Below the pieces are notes generated by a model. The model did not search any database. It worked only from the letters and a program-made list of their open reading frames with translations, and was not told the DNA's origin. The translations under genes and the position numbers were made by a program. From NCBI GenBank assembly GCA_963763205.1, contig CAVXNQ010000021.1, positions 248,001-312,000 on the forward strand: 64,000 nucleotides of DNA, in the 5' to 3' direction. The stretch is from DDH964 sp963763205 (GTDB lineage: Bacteria; Desulfobacterota; Desulfuromonadia; Desulfuromonadales; DDH964). This document shows positions 51,878 to 64,000 of this stretch, piece by piece; position 1 is the stretch's first letter, and each line of letters opens with the position of its first letter.

Positions 51878-54022
51878 CTAGCCGACGTTCGCCAATTCCA
51901 GACGGGTCCCCCAGCGCTTGAGAAGCTCTGTTCGCAAAGTCGAAAAGTCGGAGTTGTGCAGAAAGTCCCCCCGCTCTACCATTTCGAAGGCATCCTCGCG
52001 GGCCTCCTCCAGCACCCGCCCGTCCCGCAGCAGGTTCGCCACCCGGAAATCGGGGATCCCCGCCTGGCGGGTGCCGAGAAACTCCCCCGGCCCGCGAATC
52101 TCCAGGTCGGCTTCGGCGATCCTGAATCCGTCGCTGGTCTCGGCCATGACCTGCAGTCGGCGCAGGCCATCCTCGCTGCAGCGGGCCGAGCGGATCAGCA
52201 GGCAGACGCTCGCCGCGCTCCCCCGCCCTACCCGGCCGCGCAACTGGTGCAGTTGGGCGAGACCGAAGCGTTCGGCGTGCTCGACCATCATCACCGTGGC
52301 ATTGGGCACGTCGATGCCGACCTCGATCACCGTGGTCGCGACCAACACCTGGACTTCCCCGGCCTTGAAGGAGGCCATGACTCCCTCCTTCTCTTCGGGG
52401 CGCAGCTTGCCGTGCAACAGGCCGACCCGGCGCCCAGGGAAGACTTCGCGGGCCAGATACTCGGCCGCCTCGGTGGCCGCGAGCAGATCGCTCTTCTCCG
52501 TCTCCTCCACCAGCGGATAGACAATGTAGGCCTGGCGGCCGGCTCTAAGCTCCTGGTGGATATGCTGGTAAGCCTGGCTGCGTGCGCTCCCCACCAGAAC
52601 CCGGGTGCGAATCGGCGAACGGCCGGGAGGGAGCTCGTCGATAACCGACAGCGCCAGATCGCCAAAGAGGGTCAGCGAAAGCGTGCGCGGAATGGGGGTC
52701 GCGGTCATCACTAGGACGTGGGGATGCACTCCCTTTTTGCGCAGCACGCTGCGCTGGCGAACGCCGAAGCGGTGCTGCTCATCGATAATGCCGAGACCCA
52801 GACGCGAGAAATCGACACCCTCCTGGAGCACGGCGTGGGTACCGACCAGCATCGGCAAACTCCCCTCGGCAACGCCCTGCAGGATCTCCCGCCGCCGTCT
52901 GGCGGGGGTCGAGCCGGTGAGGAGGGCGACGTTCAAGCCAAGCGCCTCCATCCACGGATGAAACTGAAGGTAATGCTGTTCGGCGAGGATTTCGGTGGGA
53001 GCGACCACCGCCACCTGGGTGCCGTTCTCGATGGCTAGAAGCGCCGCCATCAACGCGACAATGGTCTTGCCGCTGCCGACGTCCCCCTGCACCAGGCGGT
53101 TCATCGGGTGGGGTGCCATCAGATCGCGTTTGATTTCGCCGAGGACCCGGCGCTGGGCATCGGTCAGGCGATAGGGGAGCAGCTTGGCCAGGGGGCCGGT
53201 GTAACGATGGTGGACGGTGAAGGGAATTCCCGGCTCCAGGATTACTCCGCGGCGTTTGAGGGCCAGGCCCAGTTCGAGGAAGAAGAATTCGTCGTAAACC
53301 AGGGTCCGCCGGCCTGCGTCACACCCGTTTTCCAAGTCTTCCAGTCGCACCTCGCCCTCCGGCCAGTGGGCCTGCTGCAGAGCGGCGGCGAGCGGGAGCA
53401 GGCGGCGCTTGCGTTGCAGATCTTTGGGCAGGAGCGAGAGGGAACAGGGTGCGAAACGGTCGACGATCTCCTTCCAGATGCGCCGCGCCACTTTTTGCGA
53501 GAGGCCGTCGGTCAGGGGATAGACCGGCAGGATGCGCCCGAAATTGAGGGGATCGGCAGCCAGCAGGCTCTCGGGGTCGGTTCCCGCCTCGAGGAATTCG
53601 ACCTCGGGGTGATGCACCTCCCGCAGCGGTCCGAAACGTTTGACCTCGCCGACGATCAACAGGCGCTTCCCGACCGGAAAGCGTTGTCGCATCCACTCCT
53701 TGCGGAAATGAAACCACTTGAGAACAACTTGGCCGGTGCCGTCTCCGACCACCACCTCGTAGAGACGTTTGCCGCGGCGGGAGGTCTGGGTTTCTGCTGC
53801 GGCCAGAACTTCGCCGAGGAAAACCTCCTGACGGCCGGTCTGCAGCTGGGCGATCTTGCGGATCTGGCGGCGATCTTCGTAACGGTTGGGGAGGGTGTAA
53901 AGGGCGTCCTCGACGGAAACGAGGCCGATTTTGGCGAGTTTGCGGAGCAGGTTGGGGCCGACGCCCCTGACTTGAGACAGGGGCGTCGCTAAGGGATCAC
54001 TGGCCGGTGGGTGCGGGGACAT
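51878..54022 (-). CDS. recG: ATP-dependent DNA helicase RecG
   Basis: A 714-residue branch-migration helicase that reverses stalled forks. The N-terminal wedge (LSQVRGVGPNLLRKLAKIGL, LYTLPNRYEDRR) is followed by the OB-like part, Walker A LVQGDVGSGKTIVALMA, the DEQH box IIDEQHRFGVRQR, TATPIPRTLSLTLFGDL, VVIEVGIDVPNA-like TTVIEVGIDVPNATVMMVEH, QLHQLRGRVGRG and the C-terminal LEIRGPGEFLGTRQAGIPDF. Length is typical. The DUF1858 gene lies 12 bases upstream. Confidence 0.97.
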   Translation of the reverse strand: MSPHPPASDPLATPLSQVRGVGPNLLRKLAKIGLVSVEDALYTLPNRYEDRRQIRKIAQLQTGRQEVFLGEVLAAAETQTSRRGKRLYEVVVGDGTGQVVLKWFHFRKEWMRQRFPVGKRLLIVGEVKRFGPLREVHHPEVEFLEAGTDPESLLAADPLNFGRILPVYPLTDGLSQKVARRIWKEIVDRFAPCSLSLLPKDLQRKRRLLPLAAALQQAHWPEGEVRLEDLENGCDAGRRTLVYDEFFFLELGLALKRRGVILEPGIPFTVHHRYTGPLAKLLPYRLTDAQRRVLGEIKRDLMAPHPMNRLVQGDVGSGKTIVALMAALLAIENGTQVAVVAPTEILAEQHYLQFHPWMEALGLNVALLTGSTPARRRREILQGVAEGSLPMLVGTHAVLQEGVDFSRLGLGIIDEQHRFGVRQRSVLRKKGVHPHVLVMTATPIPRTLSLTLFGDLALSVIDELPPGRSPIRTRVLVGSARSQAYQHIHQELRAGRQAYIVYPLVEETEKSDLLAATEAAEYLAREVFPGRRVGLLHGKLRPEEKEGVMASFKAGEVQVLVATTVIEVGIDVPNATVMMVEHAERFGLAQLHQLRGRVGRGSAASVCLLIRSARCSEDGLRRLQVMAETSDGFRIAEADLEIRGPGEFLGTRQAGIPDFRVANLLRDGRVLEEAREDAFEMVERGDFLHNSDFSTLRTELLKRWGTRLELANVG

Positions 54023-54034
54023 CTCCCCTCCCCC

Positions 54035-54235
54035 TCAGGCGAAGATGGCGTTCAGGTCGCGCAGAATGTCGTTGACGTCCAGGCCGTGAGCGGTCGCTCC
54101 CTGTTCCAGGGTTTCGTTCATGGCGCCCATGCAGCCGATGCAGCCGAGGTTGAACTTGCCCAGCACCCTGGCGACTTCGGGGCTCATCTGCAGAACATGG
54201 TGAAAGGTCATATCCTTGGTGATTTTATCGCTCAT
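54035..54235 (-). CDS. DUF1858-domain protein
   Basis: A 66-residue protein: KITKDMTFHHVLQMSPEVARVL, FNLGCIGCMGAMNETLEQGA, then AHGLDVNDILRDLNAIF. The CxxC pair in a hybrid-cluster-associated helix is the mark of the DUF1858 family, which probably binds a metal or Fe-S cluster; the role is unknown. ATG 54235 follows GGGAGAATCC. It lies just before recG, probably on the same transcript. Confidence 0.9.
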   Translation of the reverse strand: MSDKITKDMTFHHVLQMSPEVARVLGKFNLGCIGCMGAMNETLEQGATAHGLDVNDILRDLNAIFA

Positions 54236-54316
54236 CTGGATTCTCCCGAATTGGAGTATCAGGTGAAAGGTTCAGGCTTCCCTGACCCCCTGATACCTGA
54301 TCCCCTGTTTTTTTGA

Positions 54317-54794
54317 TTATTCGTACTTGATATCGATGACTTCGTACATCTTCACCCCGGAGGGTACCTTGATACGGACCTCAGTCGTCAAGGCGGTGGC
54401 CGATCAGCGCCTTGCCGACCGGCGAGGTGACGGAAATCTTCCCGGCCTTGATGTCGGCCTCGTCCTCACCGACGATCTGGTAGGTTACCTCATTGCCCGA
54501 ATCGACGTCGAACAGGGTGACCTTGGCGCCGAAAACCACCTTGTCGGTATCGAGTTCGGCGGGGTTGATCACCTGGGCGCGGGCGATCTTGTCGTTCAGT
54601 TCCTTGATCCGCCCCTCGATGAACCCCTGCCGGTCTTTGGCCGCATCGTATTCGGCATTTTCGGACAGGTCGCCGTGGCCGCGGGCCTCGGCAATAGCCA
54701 GGACCACCGCCGGGCGGTCGACGCGAATCAGACGTTTCAGTTCCTCCTGAAGGCGTTGGTAGCCTTCGCGAGTCATGGGAATCGATTGGGACAT
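54317..54794 (-). CDS. greA: Transcription elongation factor GreA, frameshift near the 3' end
   Basis: GreA rescues backtracked RNA polymerase. MTREGYQRLQEELKRL and HGDLSENAEYDAAKDRQGFIE form the coiled coil with the acidic tip (DLSENAEY), and VFGAKVTLFDVDSG starts the C-terminal domain. The frame stops at TGA 54383-54381 after IGHRLDD, but removing one base there continues EVRIKVPSGVKMYEVIDIKY and TAA at 54319-54317, the normal end of GreA. Without the fix the last 24 residues are lost. About 158 residues when restored. It follows carB on the same strand. Confidence 0.93.
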
Positions 54795-54889
54795 GTCGTT
54801 TTGTCTACCTTTTGACCGGAAAATCTACGGGCGGGTTACCCCGCCCGTTTGGCTCGTAGAATCACTCAATTTGCCCGGTATCGCCCGGG

Positions 54890-58147
<3,258 letters not shown>

Positions 58148-58230
58148 TCGTTAATCTCGTCGACTCGTGACGCGGAAGGTGAGGCGCGAAAATGCGAATA
58201 CCGGAATCGTTCGGTTTTTCGGTCTTACCG

Positions 58231-59373
58231 CTACGCGTCACTCTTACGCGTCACGGTTTTATCTTTTTCCATCATGTCGATGAAGCGCGCGAAGAGATAG
58301 CGGGCGTCGTGGGGGCCGGGGGAGGCTTCGGGATGGTACTGCACCGAAAAGGCCGGCAGCGTCTTGTGCATCAGCCCCTCGACGGTGTTGTCGTTGAGGT
58401 TGATGTGGGTGGTCACCGCCGCTTCCCGGATCGAGTCGGCATCGACGGCGAAGCCGTGGTTCTGGGCGGTGATTTCCACCTCGTGGCCGTCGCCGCGCCG
58501 CACCGGCTGGTTGCCGCCGCGATGGCCGAACTTCAGCTTGTAGGTCGTGCCGCCGAGGGCGATGGAGAGGAGCTGGTGGCCGAGGCAGATGCCGAAGATC
58601 GGCGTCTTGCCGAGGAGCTTGCGGATATTCTCCTGGGCATAGATGACCGGCTCCGGGTCGCCGGGGCCGTTGCTGAGAAAGACCCCATCGGGGTGCATCG
58701 CCAGCACCTCCTCCGCCGGGGTGTCGGCCGGCACCACGGTGACGTCGCAGCCGGCCGCCACCAGGTTGCGCAGGATGTTGCGCTTGATGCCGAAGTCGTA
58801 GGCGACGACCTTGAAACGTGCTTTTTCCGAAACGGCCCGATAGCCGGTTTCCAGGTCCCAGGGCCCTTCCGTCCAGTGGTAGGGAGCGGCGCAGGTCACT
58901 TCCCGGACCAGGTCGCGGCCGACGATGGAGGGCGCCTGCTGCGCCTTGGCCACCACGCTCTGCGGGTCGAGGTCGACAGTGGAGATGATCCCGGTCTGCG
59001 CCCCCTGGTCGCGGATGTGGCGCACCAGCGCGCGGGTGTCGATCCCCTGGATGCCGACGATGTTGTTCTCCCTGAGGTAGGCGTCGAGGCTCATTCGGCT
59101 GCGCCAGTTGCTGGGGTAGTCGCTCGCTTCCTTGACCACGAACCCGGACAGGTGCGGCCGGGCCGACTCGACATCCTCCAGGTTGATGCCGTAGTTGCCG
59201 ATCAGCGGGTAGGTCATGGTGACGATTTCACCGGCGTAGGAGGGGTCGGTGAGAATCTCCTGGTAGCCGGACATGCTGGTATTGAAGACGACTTCGCCGG
59301 TCACTTCACCCACGGCGCCGAGAGCCTTGCCGATGAAGTACTTGCCGTCGGCCAGGGCGAGAATGGCTTTCAT
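58231..59373 (-). CDS. carA: Carbamoyl-phosphate synthase, small (glutaminase) subunit
   Basis: A 380-residue subunit delivering ammonia from glutamine to CarB. The N-terminal domain (ALALADGKYFIGKALG-type start, FNTSMSGYQEILTDPSYAG) is followed by a class I amidotransferase with the nucleophile in TPIFGICLGHQLLSIALGG and the His/Glu pair in VQYHPEASPGPHDA. Full length. It lies 91 bases after pyrC in the pyrimidine operon. Confidence 0.97.
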   Translation of the reverse strand: MKAILALADGKYFIGKALGAVGEVTGEVVFNTSMSGYQEILTDPSYAGEIVTMTYPLIGNYGINLEDVESARPHLSGFVVKEASDYPSNWRSRMSLDAYLRENNIVGIQGIDTRALVRHIRDQGAQTGIISTVDLDPQSVVAKAQQAPSIVGRDLVREVTCAAPYHWTEGPWDLETGYRAVSEKARFKVVAYDFGIKRNILRNLVAAGCDVTVVPADTPAEEVLAMHPDGVFLSNGPGDPEPVIYAQENIRKLLGKTPIFGICLGHQLLSIALGGTTYKLKFGHRGGNQPVRRGDGHEVEITAQNHGFAVDADSIREAAVTTHINLNDNTVEGLMHKTLPAFSVQYHPEASPGPHDARYLFARFIDMMEKDKTVTRKSDA

Positions 59374-59464
59374 GCTGTTGGATCTCCTTAAGGTGCGGTC
59401 TTAAAAGTCTGCTGCAAAAAGCTTGAATTGTAACCAGATTTTCCCTATCAAGGTCGCGCCTGGA

Positions 59465-60745
<1,281 letters not shown>

Positions 60746-60789
60746 CGCGGTCACCTCAATAATTGTGTGTTGTAGGGGGATGCTGATCA

Positions 60790-60825
60790 TCGCCCAGGGC
60801 GAACACGAGGTTCGCCCCTACCTCA
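60790..60825. repeat. REP-like intergenic repeat between pyrB and pyrC
   Basis: GGGCGAA-CACGAGG-TTCGCCC, bounded by GTAGGGG on the minus strand, is the 'GTAGGGGCGAACCT...GTTCGCCC' type of repeat common between genes of many environmental bacteria. It touches the pyrB stop at its right edge. Confidence 0.6.
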
Positions 60826-61755
60826 TTCCATGCTGCCGCCGCCGCAGACGTGGTAGAGCATCGCCATGCGCACCGCGACGCCGTTTTCAACCTGCTTGAG
60901 GATGTGCGCCTGCGGGCCGTCGACGACGTAGGAAGACATCTCCACGCCGCGATTGATCGGCCCCGGGTGCATGACCATGGCGTCGGGCTTGGCAAACTTG
61001 ATGTTTTCCTGGTTGAGACCGAAATAACGCGCATATTCGCGGGCGTTGGGCATCAGGGTCTTGCCCTGGCGCTCCTGCTGGATGCGCAGCATCATCACCA
61101 CGTCGGCATCCTCGATCGCCTCTTTCATGGTGCCGCAGACGGTGACGTTGCCGAGCCGTTCCACCCCGGGCGGCATCATCGTCGGCGGACCGGCGAGATA
61201 GACGTGGGAGCCGAGCTTGGTCAGCCCCTGGATGTTGGAACGCGCCACCCGGCTGTGGGTGATGTCGCCGACGATGGCGACCTTCAGACCGTCGAGCCGG
61301 CCGAAGCGGTCCTTCATGGTCAGCATGTCGAGCAGCCCCTGGGAGGGGTGCTCGTGGGCGCCGTCGCCGGCATTGACGATGGAGCAGGAAATTTTCCGCG
61401 CCAGGTAGTAGTGGGATCCGGAGACGGCGTGGCGCATGACGATGATGTCCGGCTTCATGGCCAGCAGGTTGAGGGCGGTGTCGGCCAGGGTTTCGCCCTT
61501 GGTGGCCGAACTGGTCGACGGCGAGATGTTGACGGTGTCCGCCGAAAGCCGCTTGGCGGCGATTTCGAAGGAGGTGCGGGTGCGCGTCGACGCCTCATAG
61601 AAGAGGTTGATGATCGTCCGGCCGCGCAGCGTCGGCACTTTTTTGATGTCGCGGTTGTTGATCTCCCGCATGTTCTCCGCGGTCGAAAGCAACAACTCAA
61701 TGTCCTCCTTGTTCAGGTCCCGAAGCGCGATGATGTCCTTGTGGCGGAATACCAT
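60823..61755 (-). CDS. pyrB: Aspartate carbamoyltransferase catalytic subunit
   Basis: A 310-residue transferase forming carbamoyl aspartate. The carbamoyl-phosphate site reads FYEASTRTRTSFEIAAKRL, the aspartate region includes NAGDGAHEHPSQGLLDMLTM and VMHPGPINRGVEM. No pyrI regulatory gene is adjacent, and the length fits the catalytic-only or PyrC-associated type. It follows pyrR by 18 bases. Confidence 0.97.
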   Translation of the reverse strand: MVFRHKDIIALRDLNKEDIELLLSTAENMREINNRDIKKVPTLRGRTIINLFYEASTRTRTSFEIAAKRLSADTVNISPSTSSATKGETLADTALNLLAMKPDIIVMRHAVSGSHYYLARKISCSIVNAGDGAHEHPSQGLLDMLTMKDRFGRLDGLKVAIVGDITHSRVARSNIQGLTKLGSHVYLAGPPTMMPPGVERLGNVTVCGTMKEAIEDADVVMMLRIQQERQGKTLMPNAREYARYFGLNQENIKFAKPDAMVMHPGPINRGVEMSSYVVDGPQAHILKQVENGVAVRMAMLYHVCGGGSME

Positions 61756-61773
61756 GGGATCTCCTCCGAACCG

Positions 61774-62310
61774 TTAGGGCTTGACCAGCCGCACCTCGAC
61801 CGGGAGATGGGCGGCGTCGAATTCCACGTGAATCTGCTCTTCCAGGGCCGTCGGTACGTTGCGGCCGATATAGTCGGGACGGATCGGCAGCTCGCGGTGG
61901 CCGCGATCGATGAGAACGGCGAGCTGGATGTTGCGCGGCCGGCCGAGGTCCATCATGGCGTCCATGGCGGCGCGGATGGTGCGTCCGGTGAAGAGGACGT
62001 CGTCGACCAGAATCAGGCGCTTGCCATCGAGGTTGAAGGGGATTTCGGTCTTGCCCAGCGGCAGGTTCCCTCGTGAGCCGAGGTCGTCCCGGTACATGGT
62101 GATGTCGACGACGCCGAGCGGCACCTTCTCCCCCTCGATGTCGGCGATCCGCTTTTGCAGCTGGGCGGCCAGGTGGTCGCCGCCGCTGCGGATGCCGACC
62201 AGGACCAGCTCGGCGGTTCCCTTGTTGCGCTCGAGGATTTCGTGGGCAATCCGGGTCACGGCCCGGTTGATGCCCGCCTGATCGAGAATCACGGTCTCGT
62301 TCTTGCTCAT
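61774..62310 (-). CDS. pyrR: PyrR, pyr operon attenuation protein / uracil phosphoribosyltransferase
   Basis: A 178-residue RNA-binding regulator with PRPP-binding motif RLILVDDVLFTGRTIRAAMD and the PyrR-specific DITMYRDDLGSRG and LIDRGHRELPIRPDYIGRN. With UMP bound it grips the leader RNA and favours termination. Start ATG 62310 follows AAGGAG. It is first in pyrR-pyrB-pyrC-carA-carB, and its cognate leader element lies 116-129 bases upstream. Confidence 0.96.
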   Translation of the reverse strand: MSKNETVILDQAGINRAVTRIAHEILERNKGTAELVLVGIRSGGDHLAAQLQKRIADIEGEKVPLGVVDITMYRDDLGSRGNLPLGKTEIPFNLDGKRLILVDDVLFTGRTIRAAMDAMMDLGRPRNIQLAVLIDRGHRELPIRPDYIGRNVPTALEEQIHVEFDAAHLPVEVRLVKP

Positions 62311-62340
62311 GCCGGAACTCCTTGGGGCGGGGGGCAGGGA

Positions 62341-62377
62341 CAAAAAAATACCTTTCCGCCAGAAGGCGAAAAGGTAT
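62341..62377 (-). terminator. Attenuator terminator of the pyr operon
   Basis: In the mRNA sense, ATACCTTTTCGCC (62377-62365) pairs with GGCGGAAAGGTAT (62360-62348, one G-U) around TTCT, followed by seven T. It lies 31 bases before the pyrR ATG. Confidence 0.88.
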
Positions 62378-62419
62378 CGTTACACAGCCGGATAAGAGTG
62401 TCGCGCATCTTGGTTCACC

Positions 62420-62443
62420 TTTGCCGGCCTCTCGGGACCGGTT
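62420..62443 (-). promoter_or_regulatory. PyrR-binding loop and antiterminator in the pyr leader
   Basis: GGTCCCGAGAGGCC (62439-62426) contains UCCNGNGAGG, the PyrR-binding consensus, inside a stem closed by CCGG. The following CAAAGGT can pair with ACCTTT of the terminator 5' arm, so this hairpin, an antiterminator and the terminator form the usual three-way switch. Confidence 0.75.
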
Positions 62444-62475
62444 TAAAAGGGAATTGCTGCTGGAAAATCTTTGCG

Positions 62476-62504
62476 AATATACCCTGCCGCCGCGGCGGAG
62501 TCAA
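62476..62504 (-). promoter_or_regulatory. Promoter of the pyr operon
   Basis: Minus strand: TTGACT (62504-62499), 17 bases, TATATT (62481-62476). The transcript would begin near 62469, giving a leader of about 160 bases that holds the PyrR loop and attenuator. Confidence 0.75.
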
Positions 62505-62528
62505 GCGCAAATCGGCGCCGACCCGGGA

Positions 62529-63248
62529 TCAGTGGATCGGCTGCCCGATCCGCCCCCAGCGGACCTTGTCCCATAAGGGAACGTTGTCCTCCGAATTCCA
62601 GGACCAGTACTTGATGAAGGCCATCCCCTTGATGTTGGCTTCGGGAACGAAGCCCCAGAAGCGGCTGTCGTAGGAGCGGTCGCGGTTGTCGCCCATGACG
62701 AAATACTCCCCTTTGGGGACGGTGATCGGCGGCATGTAGTCGCGGCAGTACTGAGGACGGGGAAAGCTGTCGGTCCCGGCGCAGAGCTCGGCGTCGCCGA
62801 TGATCTGTCCCGAATCCTTGTGTACCGCCTGGGGGATCGCGTAGGGCATGCCGTTGACGAAGACCTGCTTGTCGCGCACTTCCACCGTATCCCCCGGAGT
62901 TCCCACCACGCGCTTGATGAAGTCCCGGCGCTGCCAGAAACTCAGGTTCGGATTGTCCCTGTCCCCGGGGAATTCGAAAACGATGATGTCCCCCCGCTCT
63001 GGGTGGCGCAGGGCCAGGTAGCGGGTGTCGTCGAAGGGGAGCTGCACGCCGTAGATGAATTTGTTGACCAGCAGATGGTCGCCGATCAGCAGGGTGTCCT
63101 CCATCGAGCCGGACGGAATCTTGAAGGCCTGGACGATGAAGGTGCGGATGACAAGGGCCAGGATCAGGGCGACCGCCAGGGCTTCGACGGTTTCGCGGAA
63201 ATTCGATTTTCTCGGTTTGGCCGAGAGGGACTTCGAGAATTTGGCCAT
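62529..63248 (-). CDS. lepB: Signal peptidase I
   Basis: A 239-residue membrane protease that removes signal peptides. The N-terminal anchor is at about residues 24-44 (LAVALILALVIRTFIVQAF), the nucleophile is in IPSGSMEDTLLIGD and the general base lysine in FIKRVVGTPGDTVEV; GEYFVMGDNRDRSYDSRFWG is box E. The start codon overlaps the lepA stop by one base, the usual lepA-lepB order. The pyr promoter lies just beyond its stop. Confidence 0.97.
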   Translation of the reverse strand: MAKFSKSLSAKPRKSNFRETVEALAVALILALVIRTFIVQAFKIPSGSMEDTLLIGDHLLVNKFIYGVQLPFDDTRYLALRHPERGDIIVFEFPGDRDNPNLSFWQRRDFIKRVVGTPGDTVEVRDKQVFVNGMPYAIPQAVHKDSGQIIGDAELCAGTDSFPRPQYCRDYMPPITVPKGEYFVMGDNRDRSYDSRFWGFVPEANIKGMAFIKYWSWNSEDNVPLWDKVRWGRIGQPIH

Positions 63249-64000
63249 TATTTCTGCTCTTTCACCTTGAGGATGGCGAGGAAGGCCTCCTGTGGCAGTT
63301 CGATGCTCCCCACCTGTTTCATGCGTTTCTTGCCTTCCTTCTGTTTTTCCAGCAGCTTGCGCTTACGGGTGATGTCTCCGCCATAACACTTGGCGGTGAC
63401 ATCCTTGCGCAGCGCCTTGACGGTCTCGCGGGCGATGACCTTGTTGCCGATGGCCGCCTGGATGGCGACCTCGTACTGCTGGCGCGGAATGAATTCCTTC
63501 ATCTTGCTGACCAGTTCGCGGCCGCGAAACTGGGCCTTGTCGCGATGCACGATCAAAGAGAGGGCGTCGACCACCTCGCCGTTGATCAGCACGTTGAGGC
63601 GCACCAGTTCGCTTCGCCGATAGTCGAGCGGTTCGTAGTCGAGGGAGGCGTAGCCGCGGGTGATCGACTTGAGGCGGTCGAAGAAGTCGAGGACGATCTC
63701 ATTGAAGGGGAGTTCGTAGATGACCATCACCCGGGTGGCGGTCAGGTACTTGATCTCCCGCTGGATTCCCCGTTTCTCCTCGCACAGGGCGAGGACCGCG
63801 CCGACGAACTCGTTGGGAACGTGGATCGAGGCCAGGATGAAGGGTTCCTCGATGGTCTCGATGTACTGCACCTCGGGGAGTTTGTTGGCGCTCTCCACCT
63901 GGAACTTCTCCCCCTTGGTGGTGGTGACCTTGTAAACCACGGTCGGCGCGGTGGTGATCAGATCAACGCCGAATTCCCGCTCCAGGCGTTCCTGGATGAT
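63248..64000 (-). CDS. lepA: Elongation factor 4 (LepA), C-terminal part, 5' end outside window
   Basis: About 250 C-terminal residues of the ribosomal back-translocase. EREFGVDLITTAPTVVYKV, EEPFILASIHVPNEFVGAVL and ITRGYASLDYEPLDYR are from domains III-V, and YGGDITRKRKLLEKQKEGKKR is the diagnostic LepA C-terminal signature. The GTPase domain lies beyond the right edge. Its stop overlaps the lepB start. Confidence 0.97.
   Translation of the reverse strand: MIQERLEREFGVDLITTAPTVVYKVTTTKGEKFQVESANKLPEVQYIETIEEPFILASIHVPNEFVGAVLALCEEKRGIQREIKYLTATRVMVIYELPFNEIVLDFFDRLKSITRGYASLDYEPLDYRRSELVRLNVLINGEVVDALSLIVHRDKAQFRGRELVSKMKEFIPRQQYEVAIQAAIGNKVIARETVKALRKDVTAKCYGGDITRKRKLLEKQKEGKKRMKQVGSIELPQEAFLAILKVKEQK

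Overview
The window is GC-rich (about 60-65% by eye) and reads as a Desulfuromonadales-type bacterium (Geobacter/Desulfuromonas relatives). This is an inference from content: a probable c-di-GMP/cGAMP-class (GEMM-I) riboswitch, indolepyruvate:ferredoxin oxidoreductase with twin phenylacetate-CoA ligases, a UGA-containing GrdB-type selenoprotein, DUF1858 and GYD proteins, gspAB, and heavy-metal RND efflux. No rRNA, phage, transposase or CRISPR array was seen. There is one tRNA, tRNA-Pro(GGG).

Layout. 1-15.3 kb is a metal-handling region: a ChaN-like protein and an M1 peptidase (minus strand), a copper-type P1B ATPase with YHS and heavy-metal-binding N-terminal domains, a PII-like protein and a small YHS protein. 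Next come a selenoprotein and a Cys-rich exported protein (minus strand), a lipoprotein, a CusCBA-like efflux system and a Met-rich periplasmic protein. 15.4-26.4 kb holds an acyltransferase, VanZ, an AddB/AddA-like helicase-nuclease pair, MgtC, a small secreted protein and gspAB. 26.4-33.3 kb is an accessory stretch: a restriction-methylase remnant, a 40-bp repeat present twice around a PDDEXK nuclease gene, a GYD protein, a riboswitch-controlled FAD oxidoreductase, TesB and a SRAP (HMCES-like) protein. 33.5-36.7 kb is the biotin operon bioB-bioD-bioA (minus strand) behind a promoter whose -35 box lies inside a BirA-type operator. 36.8-43.4 kb has twin HTH-cupin regulators, a TPR protein, HU, a cyclic-nucleotide-binding protein, a Na/Pi cotransporter and a damaged exopolyphosphatase gene. 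43.5-49 kb is iorA-iorB-paaK-ACT-paaK, an operon for anaerobic oxidation of aromatic amino acids. 49.1-51.8 kb is a lower-GC pocket after the tRNA, with orphan small genes and three hairpins sharing one loop. 51.9-64 kb (minus strand) has recG, a DUF1858 gene, greA and the pyrimidine operon pyrR-pyrB-pyrC-carA-carB behind a PyrR-type attenuator, then lepB and the 3' part of lepA.

A general caution for every reader of this annotation: at least nine genes (M1 peptidase, copA, the selenoprotein, cusA, addA-like, bioA, ppx, iorA, greA) are interrupted by one-base shifts, most of them in short homopolymer runs where changing the run by one base restores a textbook protein. I treat these as probable sequence errors rather than real pseudogenes, so each gene is given as one feature with the break located. 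The in-frame UGA of the selenoprotein gene is different: it is a real-looking recoding site, with a hairpin directly downstream.
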